Shown in pieces: positions 27,298-35,183 of a stretch of DNA of 64,000 nt. Source of the stretch: JBKBUF01 sp046290815 (lineage in GTDB: Bacteria > Bacteroidota > Bacteroidia > Cytophagales > Cytophagaceae). The position numbers and the translations under genes were made by a program. Where the stretch lies: NCBI GenBank assembly GCA_046290815.1, contig JBKBUF010000009.1:62001-126000 (forward strand). Reading direction: 5' to 3'. A model generated the notes under the pieces. That model worked only from the letters and a program-made list of their open reading frames with translations. It searched no databases and was not told the DNA's origin. The first letter of the stretch is position 1, and each line of letters starts with the position of its first letter.

Positions 27298-28041
27298 ATG
27301 CAAAGTAATATCCCTGATTTATGTCTTGTTATACCCTGCTATAATCCGGAGGAAAATTGGGCATCAGAATTAATTAAAGCATTCCAAGAATTAAAGCTTA
27401 TCCTTAACAATGCAAAAATCCATCTTATCATCGTAAATGATGGATCTTCAAGAAATTTTACTGAGGGATTCCGCAAACTGAAACTTGAAATTGAAGAAAT
27501 AACTCTAATTAACTCTTTGATTAATAAAGGAAAAGGAGATGCATTAAGAAAGGGCTTCAGTGTCTCAAATAGCCCGGTCATAATTTTTACCGATGTGGAT
27601 ATTCCATTCGAAGTACGTCATATTGCCATGATATACAGATTAATAATCTCCGGGAAATACGATGTGGTAATTGGAGAGCGCGGAAAGGAATATTATCAAA
27701 CCTGTTCATTTCTGAGAAATATATTATCAAAAGCTCTAAGATTTATTGTGCGGATTTTGTTCAATGAAAAAATTTCAGACAGCCAGTGTGGAATTAAAGG
27801 GTTCAATTCAACTGCCCGAAAAATTTTTCTGACAACAAAAATAAAAGGTTATCTTTTCGACCTTGAATTTCTTCATTCTGCTGTAGCAGCTAATCTGAAA
27901 ATCAATTCTCTTTCAGTAAAGCCACGAAAGCAAATTTTTCTTACTTCACTCAGGTCCTCAACTGTTTTACAGGAACTGATAAATTTGGTCATTATCCTAT
28001 CATCCAAACAATTAAAATATTTTATGAGAAGCTTAAGTTAA
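27298..28041 (+). CDS. Family 2 glycosyltransferase
   Basis: A 247-residue GT-A fold glycosyltransferase related to dolichyl/polyprenyl-phosphate sugar synthases. Visible motifs: LVIPCYNPEENW (start of the nucleotide-binding fold), IVNDGSS, NKGKGDALRKGF, and the DxD-type FTDVDIPF followed by YDVVIGERG and SDSQCGIKGFN. No transmembrane helices are present, so it is soluble or peripheral on the cytoplasmic side. Acceptor and donor are unknown. It is monocistronic, divergent from tpiA and closed by a strong terminator before carB. Confidence 0.87.
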   Translation: MQSNIPDLCLVIPCYNPEENWASELIKAFQELKLILNNAKIHLIIVNDGSSRNFTEGFRKLKLEIEEITLINSLINKGKGDALRKGFSVSNSPVIIFTDVDIPFEVRHIAMIYRLIISGKYDVVIGERGKEYYQTCSFLRNILSKALRFIVRILFNEKISDSQCGIKGFNSTARKIFLTTKIKGYLFDLEFLHSAVAANLKINSLSVKPRKQIFLTSLRSSTVLQELINLVIILSSKQLKYFMRSLS

Positions 28042-28061
28042 TAAACTTCAAAGGAAGACTG

Positions 28062-28106
28062 CTTTGAAAATTCCACTTTCTAAGTGTACTTTTCAAAGAT
28101 TTTTTA
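28062..28106 (+). terminator. Terminator after the GT2 gene
   Basis: CTTTGAAAA (28062-28070) pairs with TTTTCAAAG (28090-28098), with an inner CACTT/AAGTG stem, followed by ATTTTTT. Confidence 0.78.
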
Positions 28107-28155
28107 GAGAAATTAATAATCTCTTACATTTATTTTCTTTAAAGCCTTTTTGCCC

Positions 28156-28163
28156 TACATTTG
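28156..28163 (+). promoter_or_regulatory. Probable -7 element of carB
   Basis: TACATTTG fits TAnnTTTG, 117 bases before the carB ATG, leaving a leader of about 110 bases. No TTG is seen at the right -33 distance, only a T-rich stretch. Confidence 0.5.
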
Positions 28164-28279
28164 TAAGATTTTTATCAAAGCGAGCCGACAATATAACCTT
28201 TCTTGCTCCTTAGAGACAAATCGAATTTTATTAGAAAGATAAATGTTTCATCTCAAGTAAATTTAATCCCATTTAATCA

Positions 28280-31093
28280 ATGCCAAAGGACAATAGCATC
28301 AAGACAGTTTTAATTATCGGAAGCGGGCCAATTATCATTGGCCAGGCCTGTGAGTTTGACTATTCCGGATCACAAGCTTCCAGATCACTAAGAGAAGAAG
28401 GGATAGAAGTAGTACTTATTAACTCCAATCCTGCAACTATTATGACTGACAAGGTTACAGCTGACCATGTCTACCTAAAACCTTTGGAGAAAAAATCAAT
28501 CATTGAAATTCTGGAAAATCATAAAATAGATGCCGTTCTGCCAACTATGGGAGGCCAGACTGCATTGAATCTTGCTATTGATTGTGACAAAGCGGGCATC
28601 TGGAAAAAGTATGGAGTAAGAATAATCGGTGTTGATATTAAAGCTATTGAAACAACTGAAGACAGGGAGAAATTCAGACTTAAAATGCTTGAGCTAGGGG
28701 TAAATGTCTGCAAAGGTGAAACAGCAACAAGTTTTCTGGAAGGAAAAGAAATTGCCCAGGAAATAGGCTTTCCACTTGTAATCAGGCCTTCATTCACCTT
28801 AGGAGGAACAGGAGGAGGATTTGTTAATACTCCTGCAGAATTTGATGAAGCCTTAACCAGAGGTTTGCATGCATCACCTATACATGAGGTTTTAGTGGAG
28901 CAAAGTATTCTGGGATGGAAAGAATATGAGCTGGAGTTATTAAGAGATAATATTGGGAACGTAATCATCATTTGCTCCATTGAAAATTTTGACCCGATGG
29001 GGATCCACACAGGAGACTCTATTACGGTTGCTCCTGCAATGACCCTACCTGATACCATTTACCAGCAAATGAGAGACCTTGCCATTAAAATGATGAATGG
29101 TATAGGACAATTTGCCGGGGGATGTAATGTTCAATTTGCAGTAAATCCGGATGATGATACTATTGTCGGAATCGAAATTAACCCGAGGGTTTCTAGATCT
29201 TCAGCTCTTGCTTCTAAAGCCACAGGATACCCGATTGCTAAGATTGCGGCTAAGCTTGCCATCGGATACAATCTGGATGAGTTAAAAAATGCCATTACAA
29301 AAACAACCAGTGCTTATTTTGAGCCTGCCCTTGATTATGTAATTGTAAAAATCCCAAGATGGAATTTTGATAAATTTAAAGGAGCAGACAGACATCTTGG
29401 CTTACAAATGAAGTCGGTAGGTGAAGCTATGGGTATAGGAAGAAATTTCCAGGAGGCCCTCCAAAAAGCATGTCAGTCCCTTGAAATAAAAAGAAATGGC
29501 ATCGGTGCTGACGGAAAAGAATTAACAAGCCAGGAACAGGTTATTGAAAGTTTGGGAAATCCGAGCTGGAACAGATTATGGCATGTAAGAGACGCATTTG
29601 CAATGGGAATTCCTTTTAAAACCATTCATAAACTGACAAAAATAGATCCCTGGTTCCTTCACCAGATTGAAGAACTTGTAATGGTAGAAAAGGAGATTCA
29701 GAAATACACCATAGAAACTTTGCCTAAGGAATTACTGCATACAGCTAAGAAAAAAGGATATGCAGACAGGCAAATCGCCCACCTTCTGAAATGTCTTGAA
29801 AGTGAAGTTTACAAAAAAAGAAATGATTTCAATATTAATAGAGTATTCAAAGTAGTAGATACCTGCGCAGCAGAGTTTGAGGCGAAGACACCTTACTATT
29901 ATTCAACATTTGAGGGAGAAAATGAATCAGTAAGCACCAATAAGAAGAAGATTGTAGTATTAGGATCGGGACCAAACAGGATAGGACAGGGCATCGAATT
30001 TGACTATTCCTGTGTTCATGGTGTTCTTGCAGCTAAGGAGTGTGGCTATGAAACTATCATGATCAATTGCAATCCGGAAACAGTGTCAACCGACTTTGAC
30101 ATATCTGATAAATTATATTTTGAGCCTGTTTTCTGGGAACACATTTACGACATCATTTTGCATGAGAAACCTGAAGGGGTAATCGTACAGTTAGGTGGAC
30201 AGACAGCCCTAAAACTTGCTGAAAAATTAGACCGTTACGGGATTAAAATCATAGGAACCGATTTCAAGTCACTGGATCTTGCAGAGGACAGAGGTAGCTT
30301 TTCTACTTTATTAAAAGAAAACAATATTCCTTATCCAAAATTCGGAGTAATTCAAAATGCAGATGAAGCATTAGAATTGTGTAAAGAATTAAATTTCCCT
30401 TTACTGGTAAGACCTTCATACGTATTGGGAGGTCAGAGTATGAAAATTGTGATCAATGAAAAGGAATTGGAGCAGCATGTAGTAGACTTGTTAAAGGACA
30501 TCCCTGACAACAGGGTGCTTCTTGACCATTTCCTGGAAAACGCCATTGAAGCGGAATCAGATTCAATTTGCGATGGGGAGGATGTTTATATTATTGGGAT
30601 AATGGAACACATTGAGCCTGCAGGTATTCACTCAGGAGACTCCAATGCTGTGCTCCCTCCTTTCGACTTAAGCGAAAAAGTAATAAAGCAAATTGAAGAT
30701 TATACAAGAACCATAGCTTTAGCACTAAATACAAAAGGATTATTGAATATACAGTTCGCGATCAAGGATGAAGTAGTATATGTAATAGAAGCTAATCCGA
30801 GAGCTTCCAGAACTGTTCCATTTATCTGCAAGGCTTACGACGAACCTTATGTAAACTATGCGACTAAAGTCATGCTAGGAGAAAAGAAAGTTAAGGATTT
30901 CAAATTCAACCCTAAGAAAAACGGATATGCCATTAAAATTCCCGTATTTTCATTCAATAAATTCCCGAATGTTAACAAGGAATTGGGGCCAGAGATGAAA
31001 TCTACAGGTGAGGCAATTTATTTTATAAATGACCTTCAGGATGATTATTTTACAAAACTCTATTCTGAAAGGAACTTATATCTAAGCCGATAG
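28280..31093 (+). CDS. carB: Carbamoyl-phosphate synthase large subunit, lacking the MGS allosteric domain
   Basis: A 937-residue CarB. The two homologous halves are clear: IGSGPIIIGQACEFDYSG opens the first carboxyphosphate ATP-grasp half and LGSGPNRIGQGIEFDYSC (about residue 560) opens the second, carbamate-phosphorylating half. ATP-grasp loops (RPSFTLGGTGGGF and RPSYVLGGQSM) and metal-binding ends (GIEINPRVSRSSALASKATG and VIEANPRASRTVPF) are intact. E. coli CarB is 1073 residues; this protein stops after PEMKSTGEAIYF, just where the MGS-like domain that binds UMP and ornithine would begin. No carA is in the window. It is followed after 15 bases by the DUF4834 gene. Confidence 0.96.
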   Translation: MPKDNSIKTVLIIGSGPIIIGQACEFDYSGSQASRSLREEGIEVVLINSNPATIMTDKVTADHVYLKPLEKKSIIEILENHKIDAVLPTMGGQTALNLAIDCDKAGIWKKYGVRIIGVDIKAIETTEDREKFRLKMLELGVNVCKGETATSFLEGKEIAQEIGFPLVIRPSFTLGGTGGGFVNTPAEFDEALTRGLHASPIHEVLVEQSILGWKEYELELLRDNIGNVIIICSIENFDPMGIHTGDSITVAPAMTLPDTIYQQMRDLAIKMMNGIGQFAGGCNVQFAVNPDDDTIVGIEINPRVSRSSALASKATGYPIAKIAAKLAIGYNLDELKNAITKTTSAYFEPALDYVIVKIPRWNFDKFKGADRHLGLQMKSVGEAMGIGRNFQEALQKACQSLEIKRNGIGADGKELTSQEQVIESLGNPSWNRLWHVRDAFAMGIPFKTIHKLTKIDPWFLHQIEELVMVEKEIQKYTIETLPKELLHTAKKKGYADRQIAHLLKCLESEVYKKRNDFNINRVFKVVDTCAAEFEAKTPYYYSTFEGENESVSTNKKKIVVLGSGPNRIGQGIEFDYSCVHGVLAAKECGYETIMINCNPETVSTDFDISDKLYFEPVFWEHIYDIILHEKPEGVIVQLGGQTALKLAEKLDRYGIKIIGTDFKSLDLAEDRGSFSTLLKENNIPYPKFGVIQNADEALELCKELNFPLLVRPSYVLGGQSMKIVINEKELEQHVVDLLKDIPDNRVLLDHFLENAIEAESDSICDGEDVYIIGIMEHIEPAGIHSGDSNAVLPPFDLSEKVIKQIEDYTRTIALALNTKGLLNIQFAIKDEVVYVIEANPRASRTVPFICKAYDEPYVNYATKVMLGEKKVKDFKFNPKKNGYAIKIPVFSFNKFPNVNKELGPEMKSTGEAIYFINDLQDDYFTKLYSERNLYLSR

Positions 31094-31108
31094 TTTAATA
31101 AGGTATCT

Positions 31109-31372
31109 ATGTTAAAATTTATTCTGACCTTTATATGCCTTTTTTTGCTTTTGCGATGGCTTGCAAAACCCTTGCTAAGGATAATGCTGCAGCGGATGGT
31201 TAAAAAGATGGTAAACCAGCAACAGGCATATTATCAAGGTAATCAACCTCCTCGCCGCCCTGACGGGAGCATTCATGTTGAGTATCAGAATAATACAGAA
31301 AATAAAACTAAGTCCGGCAAAAAGCCTTCCGATTATGAAGGGGAATATGTGGATTTTGAAGAGGTAAAATAA
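31109..31372 (+). CDS. DUF4834-type small membrane protein
   Basis: An 87-residue protein with one N-terminal transmembrane helix (ILTFICLFLLLRWLAKPLL) and a short soluble tail with the family's PDGSIHVEYQ and GGEYVDFEEV-like ending (YEGEYVDFEEVK). This family is known from Bacteroidota only as conserved proteins without assigned function. It lies 15 bases after carB and is probably co-transcribed. Confidence 0.8.
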   Translation: MLKFILTFICLFLLLRWLAKPLLRIMLQRMVKKMVNQQQAYYQGNQPPRRPDGSIHVEYQNNTENKTKSGKKPSDYEGEYVDFEEVK

Positions 31373-31379
31373 AAGGCTT

Positions 31380-31452
31380 AAAATGAGCATTTTCTAGATC
31401 AAAATACAACAAAAATGGCTCATTTTCAGGCGATTTGCTTGATTTGCCTGAA
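31380..31452 (+). terminator. Two consecutive hairpins between the carB unit and the accD promoter
   Basis: Hairpin 1: AAAATGAGC+ATTTT pairs with AAAAT+GCTCATTTT (31380-31426, one bulge). Hairpin 2: TTCAGGC (31425-31431) pairs with GCCTGAA (31446-31452). Neither has a strong T run after it. The accD -33 TTTG lies in the loop and arm of hairpin 2. Confidence 0.45.
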
Positions 31453-31473
31453 TATAAAAAAGAAGTATATTTG
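31443..31473 (+). promoter_or_regulatory. Promoter of accD
   Basis: TTTG (31443-31446), a 19-base spacer and TATATTTG (31466-31473): a full Bacteroidota promoter match. The transcript would have a leader of about 100 bases before the ATG at 31582. Confidence 0.78.
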
Positions 31474-31581
31474 TCATCAGGCTATTCGAAACTAGCCGCA
31501 GATTATTTGATAAGGAACAGATTTAATACAGAAAGAAGTATTAAAATCCACAAAAATATTAACACATAAAAGGAAGCCGGG

Positions 31582-32490
31582 ATGTCTTGGTTTAAAAGAA
31601 CAGAAAAAGGTATTCAGACACCTACCGAACTAAAAAAAGAGGTTCCTGATGGAATCTGGTATCAGTGTCCTGAATGCAAAAAAGTAATGCAATCGAGAGA
31701 TCATGTATTAAATGCTTACACCTGCATTGATTGTAATTACCATTCAAGAATTGGATCTAAGGAATATTTTGAAATCCTTTTTGACAATGAGCAATTCCAG
31801 GAATTGGACGCTAATATTAGCTCTTCCGACCCTTTAGAATTCACCGACAGTCAACCATATCCTGACAGGATATCGGCTTCACAAAAAAAATCCGGGTTGA
31901 AAGACGCAGTAAGGAATGCCGTAGGTAAAATGAACGGTATTGAAATAGTTGTGAGCTGTATGGACTTCCGGTTTATTGGTGGCTCTATGGGTTCCGTAGT
32001 AGGGGAAAAAATCGGCAGAGCCATAGACTATGCCAGAACACATAAAATTCCATTCCTGATGATAAGCAAATCAGGAGGAGCCCGTATGATGGAGGCAGGT
32101 TTTTCTCTGATGCAAATGGCTAAAACTTCAGCAAAGCTTGCCTTGCTTGACCAGGAAAAAATTCCCTATATAAGTTTAATGACGGACCCTACTACAGGAG
32201 GTGTTACAGCATCTTATGCTATGTTAGGGGACTTCAATATTGCTGAACCAGGTTCATTAATAGGTTTCGCAGGCCCAAGGGTTGTTAGAGAAACTATCGG
32301 TAAAGATTTACCGGAAGGCTTCCAGACAGCAGAGTTTCTGCTCGAGCATGGGTTCCTTGACTTTATTGTTGACCGCAAAGATTTAAAGACCAAGATTACA
32401 GACCTTCTTTCAATGTTGGGAAGCAATCAACCCACAGGTAAAATCAACGGAAAGAAAAAGAGCAACAGCGGAAGCAACGGACAACATTGA
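31582..32490 (+). CDS. accD: Acetyl-CoA carboxylase carboxyltransferase subunit beta
   Basis: A 302-residue subunit that, with AccA, transfers CO2 from biotin to acetyl-CoA in fatty acid synthesis. The N-terminal zinc ribbon is complete (WYQCPECKK ... YTCIDCNYH). The crotonase-like core shows MDFRFIGGSMGSVVGEKI, SKSGGARMMEAGFSLMQMAK, MTDPTTGGVTASYAMLGD and FAGPRVVRETIG. The last 20 residues are a Lys/Ser/Asn-rich tail. It is followed directly by three heptamer repeat units and a very long hairpin. Confidence 0.97.
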   Translation: MSWFKRTEKGIQTPTELKKEVPDGIWYQCPECKKVMQSRDHVLNAYTCIDCNYHSRIGSKEYFEILFDNEQFQELDANISSSDPLEFTDSQPYPDRISASQKKSGLKDAVRNAVGKMNGIEIVVSCMDFRFIGGSMGSVVGEKIGRAIDYARTHKIPFLMISKSGGARMMEAGFSLMQMAKTSAKLALLDQEKIPYISLMTDPTTGGVTASYAMLGDFNIAEPGSLIGFAGPRVVRETIGKDLPEGFQTAEFLLEHGFLDFIVDRKDLKTKITDLLSMLGSNQPTGKINGKKKSNSGSNGQH

Positions 32491-32492
32491 TT

Positions 32493-32513
32493 AATTAAGA
32501 ATTAAGAATCAAG
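32493..32513. repeat. Heptamer repeat, three units (AATTAAG, AATTAAG, AATCAAG)
   Basis: Two perfect and one single-mismatch copy of the AATTAAG unit begin two bases after the accD stop and lead into the long hairpin. Same unit as at 13238 and 48103. Confidence 0.85.
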
Positions 32514-32578
32514 AATTATATATTGATATAAAAAAGCCCCGTAAAAACGGGGCTTTTTTATATCAATATATAATTCTT
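32511..32578. terminator. Very long perfect hairpin terminator after accD
   Basis: Two perfectly complementary 31-base arms (32511-32541 and 32548-32578) around TAAAAA. The tip is AAAAAAGCCCCG / CGGGGCTTTTTT; the outer arm is AT-rich and starts AAGAATTATATA, as in the hairpin at 13316. The stop codon of the convergent gene (32579-32577) overlaps the right arm. Confidence 0.9.
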
Positions 32579-33056
32579 AATCTCTCCAATCGGGATATAA
32601 AACCTCAATAATTTCAAAAGGCACTGCATCCGGATATTTTAAATAATACTCTCTCCAGTCATATTCAGCATCAAAAGCCTTTCCTCCATGGAGAATAAAA
32701 GCTCCCGGAGCTAATCTTGGAGCCCTTAAATTGGTACAATCTTCTGCTTTCGGTTGATTAGCTGAAGGCTGATCTGAATACCAAATCCTGCATTGACCCA
32801 CACCGGGAAATTCTGATTTGGCAACTTTGGTTGTTCTGGGTGGCTTTCCCGGAAAAGGATATGGAAATGGATCCGGCTCTTTAACCTCTTTAGCTGTTTC
32901 TATCTTTTTGGTTTCCGCTTCTTTTCCTTTTTTAGTATCAATACCTTCTGACTTTTTACTCTCTGTTTTCTTAGCGCCCTTTTTTTGTTCCTGAGCTTCT
33001 GCCTTGTTTGCTACAGCAAAGGCAGCAATAAAAATAAGTATCAAAAATTTTCTCAT
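32577..33056 (-). CDS. Secreted small protein with charged linker, unknown function
   Basis: A 159-residue protein with a signal peptide (about residues 1-21, ending KAEAQ). A Lys/Glu-rich low-complexity linker (about 22-62) is followed by PFPYPFPGKPPRTTKVAK and a compact C-terminal domain with two cysteines (VGQCRIWYSD ... AEDCTNLRAPR) and LAPGAFILHGGKAF. I know of no assigned function. It is convergent with accD and separated from fbaA upstream by a terminator. Confidence 0.7.
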   Translation of the reverse strand: MRKFLILIFIAAFAVANKAEAQEQKKGAKKTESKKSEGIDTKKGKEAETKKIETAKEVKEPDPFPYPFPGKPPRTTKVAKSEFPGVGQCRIWYSDQPSANQPKAEDCTNLRAPRLAPGAFILHGGKAFDAEYDWREYYLKYPDAVPFEIIEVLYPDWRD

Positions 33057-33090
33057 ATAAAATAAAATTTAAAGCACTCAAAATTAATAA

Positions 33091-33117
33091 AAAAACCGGA
33101 CCTAAAGTCCGGTTTTT
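33091..33117 (-). terminator. Terminator after fructose-bisphosphate aldolase
   Basis: An 11-bp stem (minus AAAAACCGGAC / GTCCGGTTTTT, loop TTTAG) followed by T residues, 35 bases after the aldolase stop. Confidence 0.85.
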
Positions 33118-33151
33118 GAAATTCATAACCTAAATATTTACGAATTGAAGC

Positions 33152-34237
33152 TTACAGCTTACCCATTACATTGATAGCATTCAAATCTTCAAATGCCTTT
33201 GTAAGCCTTGCAACAATTGATTTTTCACCTTCTCTTAACCAAACTCTTGGATCGTAGAATTTCTTATTTGGCTGATCTGCTCCTTTAGGATTTCCGATTT
33301 GCCCCTGAAGATACCCCTCATTTTTCTTATAATAATTAAGAATTCCTTCCCAACATGCCCACTGAAGGTCAGTATCAATATTCATTTTTACTGCACCATA
33401 GGAAATAGCTTCTCTGATTTCTTCCTGAGTAGAGCCTGAACCACCATGGAAAACAAAACTTACCGGAAGTTCTTCTGACTTATTATATTTCTTTCTGATA
33501 TATTCCTGAGAGTTCTTTAGAATTTTTGGCTCAAGCTTCACACTTCCTGGTTTGTACACACCGTGAACATTACCAAACGCAGCAGCAACAGTGAATTTCG
33601 GGCTGATTTTATTTAGCTCCTCAAAAGCATAAGATACTTCTTCAGGCTGGGTATATAATTTAGAATTGTCAACACCGGAATTATCAACTCCATCTTCCTC
33701 TCCTCCTGTTACTCCAAGCTCAATTTCCAGTGTCATTCCCATCGCCTTCATTCTTTCAAGATATTTTGCGCATATCTCTATATTTTCATGCAAAGGCTCT
33801 TCAGATAGATCAAGCATGTGAGAAGAAAACAATGATTTTTTATTTGCCTTATAGAATGCCTCTCCGGCCTGAAGCATGCCATCTACCCATGGCAACAAAT
33901 TTTTTGCTGCATGGTCTGTATGCAATATTACAGGCACTTCATATAATTCTGACAATTGATGCACATGATGTGCAGCAGAAATAGCTCCTGCTATTGAAGC
34001 CTGTTGTTTATCATTAGGAAGTGATTTACCCGCATAAAACTGAGCACCACCATTTGAAAGCTGAATAATTACAGGGGAGTTTACCGCTTTGGCTGTTTCT
34101 AAAACAGCATTAATGGAATTGGTTCCAACCACATTGATTGCCGGAAGGGCAAACTTATGTTTTTTAGCTGCTTCAAATACTTCTTGTACCTGGTCACCTA
34201 CCAATACACCTTTCAGGGATTTAATCTTTTCAAGCAT
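33152..34237 (-). CDS. fbaA: Class II fructose-bisphosphate aldolase
   Basis: A 361-residue zinc-dependent aldolase of the E. coli FbaA (class IIA) type, splitting fructose-1,6-bisphosphate in glycolysis. The zinc and catalytic residues are in VILHTDHAAKNLLPWVDG, then SSHMLDLSEEPL, the catalytic glutamate region EIELGVTGGEEDGVDNS, FGNVHGVYKPGSVKL, VFHGGSGSTQEEI and MNIDTDLQWACW. It pairs functionally with tpiA 6 kb away. It has its own terminator and is divergent from the SprT-like gene. Confidence 0.96.
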   Translation of the reverse strand: MLEKIKSLKGVLVGDQVQEVFEAAKKHKFALPAINVVGTNSINAVLETAKAVNSPVIIQLSNGGAQFYAGKSLPNDKQQASIAGAISAAHHVHQLSELYEVPVILHTDHAAKNLLPWVDGMLQAGEAFYKANKKSLFSSHMLDLSEEPLHENIEICAKYLERMKAMGMTLEIELGVTGGEEDGVDNSGVDNSKLYTQPEEVSYAFEELNKISPKFTVAAAFGNVHGVYKPGSVKLEPKILKNSQEYIRKKYNKSEELPVSFVFHGGSGSTQEEIREAISYGAVKMNIDTDLQWACWEGILNYYKKNEGYLQGQIGNPKGADQPNKKFYDPRVWLREGEKSIVARLTKAFEDLNAINVMGKL

Positions 34238-34375
34238 ATAATTGAACTATTTTACGATTTTAAACTCCCAATATAAGAATTTTTAATCTTTTAAAGAACA
34301 AGCCTTAAGCTTTCCGACCATTTTTTTAGAATTTGTTGTCATTCGCCATTGTTGGATTTATAAACGGTCGCATGT

Positions 34376-35131
34376 ATGGGAAAGGATAAAAAGGCTGCAG
34401 GGGGACAAACAGCTAAAAAAAAGAAAATCTTACATAATTCAACAGCAGTGGCTTCAATTTCCTATCTTAATAAAGAATCTTTTAAGGTTCCTTTAAGGGT
34501 TCAACCTACCAAAACTATCACCGTGGAAAACAGATTTGTCAGTCTTTTGGAAAAACATTTACCACAGGGCTCGGTATCTTACTGCTATAAAGTATGGTAT
34601 GAAAATCCTTTTCATTTCCGACTCACCCGCAGGAGGGAAACAAAGCTGGGCGACTATCGGTTCGACCCGAAGACCAAGTCGCATACAATTACGTTAAATC
34701 ATGATTTGAATCCATATTCTTTTCTTATTACCTATTTACATGAAGTTGCACATTTAAAAGCTCAGATAAGATACGGTGACAGAGTAAAACCACATGGTCC
34801 GGAATGGAAAGCTATATTTGCCAGCTTACTGTTACCATTATTTGAAAAGAAAGTAATACCTGCTTCAATAATAAAACCACTGAAAGAGTATACTGAAAAC
34901 CCCAAAGCATCAAGCTGTGCAGACACAAATCTAATGATGGCACTCCGGGAATTTGATGATGATGGATTGATCTATCTTTCGGAGATAAAAATGGGTCATA
35001 AATTCAGGCTGGGAAGAAAAGTTTTTATTAAGGAAAAAATCAATCGCACGAGAGCTGTCTGTCGAGAAATAAAATCAGGCAGTAAATATTTGGTGTCCGA
35101 AGTAGCTCTTGTGGAAAAAATTGATCTCTAA
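34376..35131 (+). CDS. SprT-like zinc metallopeptidase domain protein
   Basis: A 251-residue cytosolic protein. The SprT-like zinc site is YLHEVAHLKAQIRYGDRVKPHGPEW, in which HEVAH is the HExxH motif and the downstream His can be the third ligand (described by its parts: HEVAH near residue 122, H near 141). The basic N-terminus (KKAAGGQTAKKKK) and the C-terminal small domain (FRLGRKVFIKEKINRTRAVCREI) are as expected. Eukaryotic Spartan relatives degrade DNA-protein crosslinks; bacterial members are largely uncharacterised, so the substrate is open. It is monocistronic with a strong terminator. Confidence 0.82.
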   Translation: MGKDKKAAGGQTAKKKKILHNSTAVASISYLNKESFKVPLRVQPTKTITVENRFVSLLEKHLPQGSVSYCYKVWYENPFHFRLTRRRETKLGDYRFDPKTKSHTITLNHDLNPYSFLITYLHEVAHLKAQIRYGDRVKPHGPEWKAIFASLLLPLFEKKVIPASIIKPLKEYTENPKASSCADTNLMMALREFDDDGLIYLSEIKMGHKFRLGRKVFIKEKINRTRAVCREIKSGSKYLVSEVALVEKIDL

Positions 35132-35170
35132 ACCAAAAAAAAGGACCTTTTCAGGTCCTTTTTTTTGGTT
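35131..35170. terminator. Bidirectional terminator between SprT-like gene and AsmA-like gene
   Basis: Two perfect 18-base arms (AACCAAAAAAAAGGACCT and complement) around TTTC, with built-in A and T runs, starting at the last base of the SprT-like stop codon. Confidence 0.92.
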
Positions 35171-35183
35171 CTTTTAAATTCTT

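Noticed and set aside
31094..31581. Frameshifted MGS domain of CarB downstream
   Set aside because: The frame ends cleanly, the next gene is a DUF4834-like protein, and no frame downstream reads as an MGS fold.
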